Origin: Candidatus Avelusimicrobium cornigerorum | GTDB lineage: Bacteria > Elusimicrobiota > Elusimicrobia > Elusimicrobiales > Elusimicrobiaceae | Assembly: GCA_002309715.1 (NCBI GenBank) | Contig: DBXW01000006.1 | Location: 1 to 48,241, forward strand | Direction of reading: 5' to 3' | DNA: 48,241 nt | In this document: positions 8,414-16,763 of the stretch, one piece after another | Layout: each line of letters opens with the position of its first letter | Position numbering within the stretch: the first letter of the stretch is position 1 | Made by a program: the position numbers and the translations under genes | The notes under the pieces: model-generated | Seen by the model: only the letters and a program-made list of their open reading frames with translations | Databases searched by the model: none | Told to the model about the DNA's origin: nothing

Positions 8414-9667
8414 TCATTTATAATCACAAGGTTTATCAAGTTTTCCTTGTACGGCTTTTAGCAACATTTGTAAAGCCGTCACACTAGCCTTTCCGATTGT
8501 ACGTTCGCGCGTATGTGAAAACAGAAACCTTCTCGCAACCGCTCCGTTGGGGCCGGCCACAGAAATCCATACTGTGCCAACGGGCTTTTCCGCTGTTCCC
8601 CCATCGGGGCCGGCTATGCCGGTAGTAGCCACCGCATAGTCTGCGCCCGTTACCCGCCGGGCGCCTTGCGCCATTTGCAGAGCCACTTGTTCACTGACCG
8701 CGCCGTATTTTTTTAAATCGTCTGCGTGCACACCCAACACCTGTACTTTTACATCGTTGGCATACGCCACAACTCCGCCTAAAAAATAGGCAGAGGATCC
8801 GGGCACCGATGTAATTAAATGGGCGATATTTCCCCCCGTACAACTTTCCGCACACGCCACCGTACGCCCCAACGTCTTAAGTTGTGCGGCACAAAAATCT
8901 TCCGGAGATTGTTCCCCTTCGGTAAAAGCAATCGTGCCCAACGCTTGCTTTAATTGAGTAGCCACCTGCGGCAATTTTTTTACATCCGCTCCTTTTGCCG
9001 TCAAACGTAAACGAACAAAACCGGGAGATGGCAAATAAGCAAGTTTGGTATTTTCGTCAAGTGTTTGTTCAAAACCGGCCAAGCGCATCGCCAACTCCGC
9101 TTCCGGGATATCATAGACGGTAAAAAGCCGGTATGCAAGATGCAAATCGGTAAATTTTTCCTTGAGCCGCGGCAATACTTCCGCCGGCAGTAAATATTCC
9201 GTTTCAAACGGCACGCCGGGAAGTGACACCACAATTTTTCCCTCTTGCTCAAACCACATTCCGCACGCGGAACCTTTTAAATTTTTTAGCGGCGTGCAAT
9301 TTTTAGGCAAAATTGCTTGCGTTTTGTTATACGCATTAAGCCGAGCCGGATTGGCGGCAAATAACTCTTCCAACCATGTATAAACTTGCGAATTAAATGT
9401 AAGCGTTGTGTGGAAAAATTCGGCGAGTGCACTTTTAGTGATATCGTCTTTAGTGGGGCCCAACCCGCCGGTTATAATAACCGTATCGGCTATTTTAAAC
9501 GTATCTGCAAGCGCTTGTAAAATATCCGAGCGCGTGTCCCCCACCGAACGCATTTCAACCGTCTCTGCTCCCAAGGCGGTTAATTCCCGGGCAATAAAAC
9601 GGGAATTGGTATCTAAAATTTGGCCGAGCAAAATCTCATCGCCAATGGTAATAATGGCTGCTTTCAT
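8414..9667 (-). CDS. cinA: CinA-family protein with C-terminal nicotinamide-nucleotide amidase
   Basis: 417 aa, the usual length of two-domain CinA. Residues 1-170 form the molybdopterin-binding-like domain (start KAAIITIGDEILLGQ, then ITGGLGPTKDD). Residues from about 255 form the PncC-type amidohydrolase domain (AESCTGG, then GPDGGT near the end). In characterised members the C-domain deamidates NMN to nicotinate mononucleotide in the cytoplasmic pyridine salvage cycle, and the N-domain can hydrolyse ADP-ribose. That fits with the full set of de novo NAD genes about 28 kb away in this window. No Shine-Dalgarno is obvious: an extended -10 element ends only 6 bases before the ATG, so the message may be leaderless. 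Confidence 0.95.
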   Translation of the reverse strand: MKAAIITIGDEILLGQILDTNSRFIARELTALGAETVEMRSVGDTRSDILQALADTFKIADTVIITGGLGPTKDDITKSALAEFFHTTLTFNSQVYTWLEELFAANPARLNAYNKTQAILPKNCTPLKNLKGSACGMWFEQEGKIVVSLPGVPFETEYLLPAEVLPRLKEKFTDLHLAYRLFTVYDIPEAELAMRLAGFEQTLDENTKLAYLPSPGFVRLRLTAKGADVKKLPQVATQLKQALGTIAFTEGEQSPEDFCAAQLKTLGRTVACAESCTGGNIAHLITSVPGSSAYFLGGVVAYANDVKVQVLGVHADDLKKYGAVSEQVALQMAQGARRVTGADYAVATTGIAGPDGGTAEKPVGTVWISVAGPNGAVARRFLFSHTRERTIGKASVTALQMLLKAVQGKLDKPCDYK

Positions 9668-9673
9668 ACTCTT

Positions 9674-9682
9674 ATTGTAGCA
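9674..9682 (-). promoter_or_regulatory. Extended -10 promoter of cinA, predicting a leaderless mRNA
   Basis: TGC-TACAAT on the minus strand (TACAAT at 9674-9679) ends exactly 6 bases before the ATG at 9665-9667. Transcription would therefore start at the A of the start codon. The -35 position overlaps the terminator of the preceding operon. Confidence 0.5.
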
Positions 9683-9691
9683 TTTGCGGAT

Positions 9692-9724
9692 AAAAAAGGC
9701 CTTCGTTCTTTTTAGACGAAGGCC
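9692..9724 (-). terminator. Terminator of the 11-gene glycan operon
   Basis: GGCCTTCGT (9698-9706) pairs perfectly with ACGAAGGCC (9716-9724) and is followed by six T on the minus strand. It lies 19 bases past the last operon gene. Confidence 0.9.
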
Positions 9725-9743
9725 GATAAAGAATACCCGGCGA

Positions 9744-10109
9744 TTAAGGTTTCACAATATCTTTGGTGCCATCGGGGCGTTCTACTCCGTTATCGTAAAA
9801 CGAGATAAGCACCGTCGGTGCTGTGTACGTAAAATTGTGTAGCACGTGCGGATAAATAATAAAGAAATCTCCCTTTTTAATTTGATACGTTTCTTTTTCG
9901 TGCGTTTGGGAATGTTCCACTTCTAATTTAAAAGCCCCTTCTGCCACAAAAAAGGCCTCTTTATTTTCCTTGTGGAAGTGATCACCGCGCACCGCGCCGG
10001 CGACGCTTGTGATATAATTAACTTGTTTCCATCCGTCGTGCACTAACTGCGTAAGCGAGCCGCGATCGTCGGAAAATTGAAAGTCCGGTTCAATAAACTC
10101 AATTAACAT
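9744..10109 (-). CDS. WxcM/FdtA-like sugar-nucleotide cupin
   Basis: 121 aa, a single cupin barrel. Visible are the RGSL start, the metal-site motif GDHFHKENKE (residues about 43-52) and a second motif with PHVLHNF (about 86-92). This resembles the WxcM/FdtA/RmlC-like cupins that isomerise or epimerise 4-keto sugar nucleotides. It overlaps the acyltransferase stop by 7 bases and is the last gene of the operon. In context a 4-keto heptose or hexose nucleotide from the dehydratase at 21127-22155 is the likely substrate (inference). It is shorter than RmlC (about 180 aa), so ketoisomerase is as likely as 3,5-epimerase. Confidence 0.75.
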   Translation of the reverse strand: MLIEFIEPDFQFSDDRGSLTQLVHDGWKQVNYITSVAGAVRGDHFHKENKEAFFVAEGAFKLEVEHSQTHEKETYQIKKGDFFIIYPHVLHNFTYTAPTVLISFYDNGVERPDGTKDIVKP

Positions 10110-11227
10110 TTTACAACTCCTAAAATTTTATTTTGTAACAATTTGATATAAAAAACTATCTTATTCACCAACATCGCCGCAAGCAAAGAAAAAACAAACG
10201 CTAAAAACACTTTCACTCCAGCAGGAACAGCTACTTTTTTAAGTAAAAACAATACATTGAGTCCCACACATAAATGGCACAAATAAAACGGCAAAAATAG
10301 GTTGGAAATAAATTTAATACCACTTATCAAACGTGCCTTAAACGCATCACTCAAAATTTTATTCAGCCACCGATACAAAAATCTTCCTAAAAGGATAACA
10401 CACAATGCCGCAAGATACGTAGCTTCTTTATCGTAAGAATCATGGAAATTATACAAGACCTCATACATCTTTGTCGTAATCAAGCACAGTCCCGTTGCCA
10501 AACTCATATAAATGATTTTATCAAAAAGATTACTCCGACGAGAACGCATTACAGACCATAATACTCCAAGCAACACAATATCTAGCATCTGGGCGTTGTG
10601 CGCAAAAACCATAAGGGTACTGAGTGGACCTCTATGTTCCGTGGGAATATGCGGAAGGACCACCAGAAACAAACATATTCCGTACAAGGAAAAAATATTT
10701 TGTACGGTATATTTTTTAAAGAAAGCCGAAACCAACCACATCGCTTCTAACACAATTAAAAACCAAATTACACCCGTTACTGGTTCTACATGAAACAGCG
10801 AGGAAGTTCCCGTGGCAGTAGCCAGAATTTGCCCCAAAGAAAAATGAATCCCCTGCAATAATCTTTCCACCAATGCTATCAGCAGTATTGAAATCAATAC
10901 CGTCGGGAAAACACGCTTAAAGCAATGGCCAAATAAGAAAAAATCAGATTTGCTTTTCGGGCCGTATTTTTCTTGCATAATGGGAATAAAAATACCTGAA
11001 ATAATAAAAAACACCACCACGCCCACTACCGGGAGCGAAACATGCAAAAAAACTCCTACTTTCCATAACGCATGCGTATCCGACGGCAATAACGGCAATG
11101 CGGTGTTTCCGTTAATAACGCCTGGGATACCGCTAACTAGAGAAGACCCCACGTCAACAAAATGGCCCCACGCTACCATAAACATAGCTATTATTTTGCT
11201 TACGTCTAATCCATAATCACGCTGCAT
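10103..11227 (-). CDS. Acyltransferase-3 family membrane O-acyltransferase
   Basis: 374 aa with about ten hydrophobic segments. The first helix carries the family signature: a GLDVSKIIAM start, then GH at residues 21-22, where the His is needed for acyl transfer in the family. Such proteins move acetyl or other acyl groups from cytoplasmic donors to surface sugars. It starts one base after the SDR stop and overlaps the cupin gene, so it is translationally linked to the glycan operon. In context it probably O-acetylates the repeat unit. The acceptor is unknown. Confidence 0.85.
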   Translation of the reverse strand: MQRDYGLDVSKIIAMFMVAWGHFVDVGSSLVSGIPGVINGNTALPLLPSDTHALWKVGVFLHVSLPVVGVVVFFIISGIFIPIMQEKYGPKSKSDFFLFGHCFKRVFPTVLISILLIALVERLLQGIHFSLGQILATATGTSSLFHVEPVTGVIWFLIVLEAMWLVSAFFKKYTVQNIFSLYGICLFLVVLPHIPTEHRGPLSTLMVFAHNAQMLDIVLLGVLWSVMRSRRSNLFDKIIYMSLATGLCLITTKMYEVLYNFHDSYDKEATYLAALCVILLGRFLYRWLNKILSDAFKARLISGIKFISNLFLPFYLCHLCVGLNVLFLLKKVAVPAGVKVFLAFVFSLLAAMLVNKIVFYIKLLQNKILGVVKC

Positions 11228-11228
11228 T

Positions 11229-12107
11229 TTATAACTCCAAATGAATTTCTTTTAGGTTTAATAATTTTTTTAATTTATTATTATCTAGCACGGCCGTTTC
11301 GGCACGTTTGGCCGTAAAAATAGCATTTGTATTTTTAATGGAAATGGGTTTAATGAGCGATTTATCCAATCCGAATTTGTCTGCCAACGCAACGGCCGCA
11401 TCGTATTTAGACATCGGCTTATCGGCCGCTATATTGATAACTTGCTCATCACAGGCTCCGTAACGCTCTATTAAATCAATTAAAAAGCCCGCACATTGAT
11501 TAAAACTGAGCGTAGAGCGGAAGGAATCTTCAAACATTTCCACACTGCGTCCTTCGGCAAGGGCTTGTTTAATCTTGTCAAAAAAATGCGGGCGGTTTTC
11601 CACCAAACTGGGGCCAAAAATAAACGGAAAACGCACTACATTAAATTCATGCGCCAGCGTAATTTGTTCGGCCAGCACTTTGTGCAACCCGTAGCGGTTG
11701 ACCGGCAAGAGCGGGCTGTCTTCCGTAAAGGGTTTATCTTTGTTCCCTTCGCCGTAAACCGTATCGGTAGACGCGTAATAAAAGCACGAAATATCCTGTA
11801 GATGGTTAACGGCGTAACTAAGCGCCGTAATGTTGATATCCCACGCCAATACCGGGTTTTCTTCCACGCGGTCCGGATGGTGATAGGCCGCCAAATAAAT
11901 TACCTTGGTCCCGGGGGCTATCACTTGGTTTAAATTGTCTATTTCACCAAAATTACGCACATCTGCTTGCACCCACTCCACCCGCGGATGCACAAATGCC
12001 GGCGCTACTTTTGAATAAGTCGCCACCACTTCGTCCGGCGTTTTTTCCAAAATGTTTTTGATACAATAGCGGCCTAAAAAACCGCTTCCTCCAATGACAA
12101 GATACAT
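11229..12107 (-). CDS. NAD(P)-dependent sugar-nucleotide epimerase/reductase (SDR)
   Basis: 292 aa extended short-chain dehydrogenase. The Rossmann motif GGSGFLG lies at residues 6-12. The active site has S113/T114 (ASTDTVYG) and Y139-x3-K143 (YGLHK). The length and the shortened C-domain resemble RmlD-type 4-keto reductases more than GalE. AGAGG precedes the ATG. Within this operon it is the best candidate for reducing the 4-keto intermediate made by the GMD-like dehydratase (inference). An epimerase role cannot be excluded. Confidence 0.8.
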   Translation of the reverse strand: MYLVIGGSGFLGRYCIKNILEKTPDEVVATYSKVAPAFVHPRVEWVQADVRNFGEIDNLNQVIAPGTKVIYLAAYHHPDRVEENPVLAWDINITALSYAVNHLQDISCFYYASTDTVYGEGNKDKPFTEDSPLLPVNRYGLHKVLAEQITLAHEFNVVRFPFIFGPSLVENRPHFFDKIKQALAEGRSVEMFEDSFRSTLSFNQCAGFLIDLIERYGACDEQVINIAADKPMSKYDAAVALADKFGLDKSLIKPISIKNTNAIFTAKRAETAVLDNNKLKKLLNLKEIHLEL

Positions 12108-12123
12108 AAATGTTTCCTCTTCT

Positions 12124-14085
12124 TTAGTATAAAGTTTCGTCTAATTTTTTACGTTTTGCCTTCCAATCTTCTAATCGTTTTTCAATCCGTTGTTTGCTCT
12201 TTTTATTGAATACCAAGCGCAAGCGCAAACTGTGTAGGAAAATCTGAATAGTTAAAAAACTCTTTACCCATCTGACGACATACCGATACGTTTCACTGGG
12301 CAAAACACTACCACCTATTTGGATAGCAGCTTCCTGATGCACCAAGCCTTGAATAAAATTCAACTGAAAAACTCTTTCTTTCACTACTTCAAAAAGATTC
12401 CCTTTTTCTGCTTCCGTTTGTCCGCAAGAAATTTTCGGAACAAAAACAAGCGGTCGGTGTCGGTTGAACACACCTTCCATCAATAACGCATTGGGAAGCA
12501 TATCGTCAATATAACGATGGGTGCACTCCGGTAAATTTTCCACTTCAGCACGCATTAGGAACATATCCGAAGGCATCGTTTTATTATCCGGGCAACTCCC
12601 CTGATAAAGTTCTTTATGCGAAATCGGCTCCCACCGCCCCTGGGCATGTTCCATTTCCGGAGTATTTACATACAACCCGCAATAAGCCGCACAAGATTCT
12701 CGGTTATCTTCCAACGCACGTTTTAATTCGGTAACGTGAGTGGTAAAATGATCGGCCCGGCCTTCAACAAACAAAATATACTCATGCGGAATTTGTTTAT
12801 TTATTTGAAAAAACGCCTGAGCGCGTGATAGGATTTTTTGGGAATACTTGTCGTAAAATTTAAAAGTAAATATTCGGACAAACGGATATTTTTCTATCGC
12901 TTTTTTAACTTCGCCGGAAATCATCTCTTCGCAACATACCGCCAAAGTAATTTTGCGATACAGTTGACGTTGAATATTTTCCACGGCACGTTGTAAAATT
13001 TCCGTTTCTTTCGGCCCGTACGCAAGTGAATCTAAAAATAATACTGCCAAAACATTCTCGTCGTGATTTTGTGCATAAAAAGCGTTGCTGACCGCCGCCT
13101 GCCGGGCTGTGTGATTGTTAAAAATATCCGTCAGTTGTTTTTCTAAGGAGAATTTCTCTTTAAAAATTTGCTGCGCCCGTTGTGCCATTGACAAGGCTTC
13201 TGTCGGATGTGCAATTATCCATTGCATATAATTGTCAATTTGCGCCAACATACATTCAGGATGTTCCGGCACGACATCTACGTAAAAAACGGAATCTCCC
13301 CAATATTTTTTAACAAAAGGGTTGGTATCCGTAATAACTACCGCCCCGCTGGCACAAGCCTCATAAAGACGATTTGTAACGGCTCCCGCCCAGTGATGTT
13401 TTTCCCCGTTTATGGCTAAAACAACCCCACACTGAGAAATAGTAGTTAAAACCGATTTTCCGTCAAAGGGAATGCCCCCCTTAAATGAACGATAACCTTT
13501 CCACTTACTTGGCGCTCCATAAAACCGGGTATATTCTTTTTGATCCAACAACAAAAAGAGTCCTTTATGGCGGGGCACTTTTTCCCAATTGCTGCCGCAA
13601 TAAAAAAGGGAAGGTTTCTGGGGGATAGCCGGGGGCAACATCATGGATTGGGGAACACTGGGAGTGAGCAACGAGGCCTCTTTTAAATCTAAAGCTTTGT
13701 GATGCAAGAAGGCCGTAATATAGTCGCGCATACCGCCTTCATCATAAATCAAAAAGTCGTCGTTACAAAGAAGATTTTGAATCCAATGCTGATAGTGGAT
13801 ATCCCGAATCATGATATCCAGCGGAATCCAAATTGTATTGTAATAAAAGGTATCTAATAACTTAACATCCTCGTAGTGCATAGCAATCACAAAATCAAGC
13901 GCAAACGGATCCACACGTTGCTCGGTTTTTGTGAAATCCTCATCCACCAAATACCCCTCTTTGGTTATAACAAATAATTTAATACCTATATTTTGAGCAG
14001 CCACCTTTAAACGGCAAATAAACTCCGTTTCCGCGTTCAACGTTCCCCAATGCCACGTACAAATAATAGCGATATTTTTTTTCAT
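12124..14085 (-). CDS. Two-domain glycosyltransferase (CgeB-like GT-B plus second domain)
   Basis: 653 aa. The ATG at 14083-14085 is chosen over one 13 codons upstream because GGAGAAG lies 8 bases before it. Residues 1-325 look like a CgeB-type GT-B enzyme. They include a GAVTNRLYEACASG stretch with a donor-site Glu, then a TDTNPFVKKYW segment. Residues about 345-560 resemble a second, GT-A-like domain (LAVLFLDSLAYG, later LFVEGRADHF). The C-terminal 60 residues are basic with a hydrophobic patch and may attach to the membrane. Substrates are unknown. It is cytoplasmic or membrane-peripheral and part of glycan assembly. A hairpin 16-54 bases upstream may reduce its expression relative to the genes before it. 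Confidence 0.75.
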   Translation of the reverse strand: MKKNIAIICTWHWGTLNAETEFICRLKVAAQNIGIKLFVITKEGYLVDEDFTKTEQRVDPFALDFVIAMHYEDVKLLDTFYYNTIWIPLDIMIRDIHYQHWIQNLLCNDDFLIYDEGGMRDYITAFLHHKALDLKEASLLTPSVPQSMMLPPAIPQKPSLFYCGSNWEKVPRHKGLFLLLDQKEYTRFYGAPSKWKGYRSFKGGIPFDGKSVLTTISQCGVVLAINGEKHHWAGAVTNRLYEACASGAVVITDTNPFVKKYWGDSVFYVDVVPEHPECMLAQIDNYMQWIIAHPTEALSMAQRAQQIFKEKFSLEKQLTDIFNNHTARQAAVSNAFYAQNHDENVLAVLFLDSLAYGPKETEILQRAVENIQRQLYRKITLAVCCEEMISGEVKKAIEKYPFVRIFTFKFYDKYSQKILSRAQAFFQINKQIPHEYILFVEGRADHFTTHVTELKRALEDNRESCAAYCGLYVNTPEMEHAQGRWEPISHKELYQGSCPDNKTMPSDMFLMRAEVENLPECTHRYIDDMLPNALLMEGVFNRHRPLVFVPKISCGQTEAEKGNLFEVVKERVFQLNFIQGLVHQEAAIQIGGSVLPSETYRYVVRWVKSFLTIQIFLHSLRLRLVFNKKSKQRIEKRLEDWKAKRKKLDETLY

Positions 14086-14100
14086 GTGATTGCTTCTCCG

Positions 14101-14138
14101 AAAAAGCCGGGCCGTTTGTATCAATATACAAGCGGCCC
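14101..14138 (-). terminator. Intra-operon hairpin with T run (attenuator or partial terminator)
   Basis: A 13-bp stem with one G-T wobble (14109-14121 with 14126-14138, CAAT loop) is followed on the minus strand by GGC and five T. It lies between two glycosyltransferase genes, so it may tune expression of the downstream half of the operon. Confidence 0.5.
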
Positions 14139-14145
14139 CTACGAA

Positions 14146-15255
14146 TTATTTGACGCCCATTTTGGCCATCGTTTCAAACCACACTTTGTGGCCGTCAATG
14201 ACTTGATTGACGTACGCACGATTTTTATAAGGCAATTTATCGTTGGGCAAGGCATCAATTAAGTTTTTGAGTTTATCCATTAACTCAATACCGCAGGAAA
14301 GATACGTTTTTCCCGTCAGTTTAATTTCGCGCAGCCACTTGCAGAAATCGGTTGTCATTTTTGTACCCATTTCTTCGGCGTAGGCATCTACCCAGTAGTC
14401 GTGGTCGTTGCGGATTTGTTTGACAAGCGGCTGACCGTAGGACACATAGTCGCCCATCTGCCACGCAATGCGTTCCACAATATAAGAGGACCAAATATCG
14501 TCAAAGCGGCCGATATCCGGCACCAAGAAATAAACCGGCACGATATCGCGGTGGATAGCCGTATTTTGGCTGTTAAACGGCGAGTAGGTATCTTTGGCAA
14601 GGGCGTAATTGTTTTCTTTTTTATAGGCAATTACGTCAATGGGCGCGGCCAAGCGGGTAACGGCATCTAAGTCCGGGTCGCCGAGCCAAAAGCCCGCATT
14701 TACGACGGTGCGGATATTTTCGGTAGAACGTTTGATATCTTTTACTTCGTCCACACGGTCAATCCACGAGTAGCCGCGCGGATAGAATTTGCGGCCTTGG
14801 CGGTCTTGCAAATCTTCGCAAATGTTGTACCAACCGGTAGGTGAGGAAACCGTTTCCAACGCGGTTTTGGTGCCCAATGCCAAGTGTTTACCGACGTAAT
14901 CTTCGCACGCGATATAATTATCGTCATCAATTAAAACAATAATATCTGCGCCTTGTTCGTACGCTTTTAAGATAGCCACTTGGCGGCGTTGGATACAAGC
15001 CCACGGCAAATATCCTTTGAGTTTGGCGTATTTCTCTAAATATTTATTTTGGTCGTCCACGTCCATAAACAAGACGGGGATGTTGTATTTTTTTTCTAAT
15101 TCTTGGCAATAGGTTTTGGCCTCTGCCGGTGTTTTTTTGTCGCCGGTAATGACGAAATCTACGTCTTTTTGACGGTTGTATTTAATCACGTCTTTGATGT
15201 AGTCCTCAATCAAATGCGGCACGTGAATGGTGGTGGTAGTAATAGTTACTTTCAT
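14146..15255 (-). CDS. GT-A-type glycosyltransferase, RGP/STELLO-like
   Basis: 369 aa. The start at 15253-15255 is preferred because AAGGAG lies 9 bases before it and it overlaps the upstream stop by one base (TAATG). The N-terminus KVTITTTTIHVPHLIEDY leads into a nucleotide-binding fold. A LIDDDNY stretch (about residues 99-105) supplies the metal-binding Asp triad. It resembles the reversibly glycosylated polypeptide (GT75) and STELLO group rather than standard GT2 (recognition from motif layout, moderate certainty). Its donor and acceptor are unknown. It is the seventh gene of the operon. Confidence 0.7.
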   Translation of the reverse strand: MKVTITTTTIHVPHLIEDYIKDVIKYNRQKDVDFVITGDKKTPAEAKTYCQELEKKYNIPVLFMDVDDQNKYLEKYAKLKGYLPWACIQRRQVAILKAYEQGADIIVLIDDDNYIACEDYVGKHLALGTKTALETVSSPTGWYNICEDLQDRQGRKFYPRGYSWIDRVDEVKDIKRSTENIRTVVNAGFWLGDPDLDAVTRLAAPIDVIAYKKENNYALAKDTYSPFNSQNTAIHRDIVPVYFLVPDIGRFDDIWSSYIVERIAWQMGDYVSYGQPLVKQIRNDHDYWVDAYAEEMGTKMTTDFCKWLREIKLTGKTYLSCGIELMDKLKNLIDALPNDKLPYKNRAYVNQVIDGHKVWFETMAKMGVK

Positions 15256-16763
15256 TATTTTGACTCCTTGGTTATCAATGATTTCAATTTGCAATACCGT
15301 GAAAACAATTTATATATAAAACGAGGCATGTTAGAAACCCGATATTTTTGTGCCCGTGCAATCATTCTTTTCATATAGGGGCTACCCAAAATATCTCCCG
15401 ATGGGAACGACGATAATTTTGCTTTTTCAATAGTTAGACAAATACGTTCAACAAATTCGCCCATTTGCGGATTGGAAATGGTATATCTTTTTTCATTAAA
15501 TTCTTTATCGTTTGATAATTTTATATTTTCATTAAGCGCCTGATATTTTTTTACCAACACTTTACTATTAAGGAATAGTCCTTCCTGAGTAATTCCAGCC
15601 CTTTTTGACAAATAAATCGTCTTTGGGTGAAACAAATTGTTGAAAACTGGGGCAAGATTTACCAGCGAATATTGCCTAGCAACCGCCTTACGTTTTTCTA
15701 TCTTTTCTTTACTAAATAAAACTTTTCGGTGTCCATAGGCCGCCAACATTTGCTCCACGATGGCATCAACAGACATATCATATTGAACGCCCAAGCATTT
15801 ATTGCCTAAATACGAATGAATCATCACATCTATTTCATCAGCTTTAATTAAAAAGGCTCCATCTTGCGGCGTTAAATTTCGCACCAATTCCTGGTGTACC
15901 GGGATGTCTGAAATAATCACGGGAATCCCCACGCTCAGGGCTTCGCACGGCGTGGTAAAATAACCAGTGTTTTTAGTAGGAAACACATAGATAGAAAATG
16001 TAGATATCAAATCATACATTTCATTTTTTGACAAATGTTTTTCAAAATTAAAAATTATATCACAATCTTTTTTATATTTTTTTACCCGGGAAGCACATCC
16101 TTGTGCATAATTAGGTTCCGGCGAGTAAGATGAGTGAATATACAATTCCACATCCTTTTTCCCTTTAAAAGCCTGATGAAATGCGTCAATTACTTTTTGA
16201 GGGTTTTTACGCTGTTCCGCCCCACCGATAAACCCAAATCTAATTTTTTCGTCAGATATGAGGGGCTGTTTTTTAAGAATTTCATCATTAAATACAACGC
16301 ACGGCAAATCAAAACAAGGGATTTTTACCCCTCCCTTAATTAAACAATCGGCAATATACATAGACGGAGCGCAACAAATATCGAATTTAGAATTGATAAT
16401 ATCAATCCAATCCAACGGGGGCAAAGAGCCATCAAAAACCTCATAACAAATTTTAATTTTCGCTTGATATTTTAAAAAGTTTTTATAGAAGGTGTCACCA
16501 TAATTTAACGTAAGCAAGTCGGTAAAAACAGCGAAATCATAACAAATTTCCTTTTGCGCCACTTGAACATTCTTTCTCTTAAGGTACTCATCCAAAAGCG
16601 TTTGAGTTCCAAAGGAATCGCAACGATAATGCTCAATCATTTTAGGGTCTAAATAAATTTTGTTTTCTCCACTAGCAGATAAAGTTTCAATAAAAGACCG
16701 CATGTGACGCCCCATAGGACCCAAGTCCAAACGTCCCGACAACAAAATTTTTGTTACTTGCAT
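15255..16763 (-). CDS. GT4-like glycosyltransferase, tandem paralogue 1
   Basis: 502 aa from the ATG at 16761-16763, which has AAGGAGAG upstream; an ATG 13 codons earlier has none. GT-B fold: an N-terminal half with KICYEVFDGSLPPLDWI, and a C-terminal half with GFIGGAEQRKNPQKVIDAF and the donor-site stretch PCEALSVGIPVIIS. It is a clear paralogue of the next gene upstream (16754-18271): the KICYxVFDGSxPPLxWIxxIN segment, a donor-site ATG-type GYFTTP motif and the Leu/Lys-rich tail recur in both. It overlaps that gene by 10 bases. A role in adding consecutive sugars of one glycan is inferred. Confidence 0.8.
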   Translation of the reverse strand: MQVTKILLSGRLDLGPMGRHMRSFIETLSASGENKIYLDPKMIEHYRCDSFGTQTLLDEYLKRKNVQVAQKEICYDFAVFTDLLTLNYGDTFYKNFLKYQAKIKICYEVFDGSLPPLDWIDIINSKFDICCAPSMYIADCLIKGGVKIPCFDLPCVVFNDEILKKQPLISDEKIRFGFIGGAEQRKNPQKVIDAFHQAFKGKKDVELYIHSSYSPEPNYAQGCASRVKKYKKDCDIIFNFEKHLSKNEMYDLISTFSIYVFPTKNTGYFTTPCEALSVGIPVIISDIPVHQELVRNLTPQDGAFLIKADEIDVMIHSYLGNKCLGVQYDMSVDAIVEQMLAAYGHRKVLFSKEKIEKRKAVARQYSLVNLAPVFNNLFHPKTIYLSKRAGITQEGLFLNSKVLVKKYQALNENIKLSNDKEFNEKRYTISNPQMGEFVERICLTIEKAKLSSFPSGDILGSPYMKRMIARAQKYRVSNMPRFIYKLFSRYCKLKSLITKESK

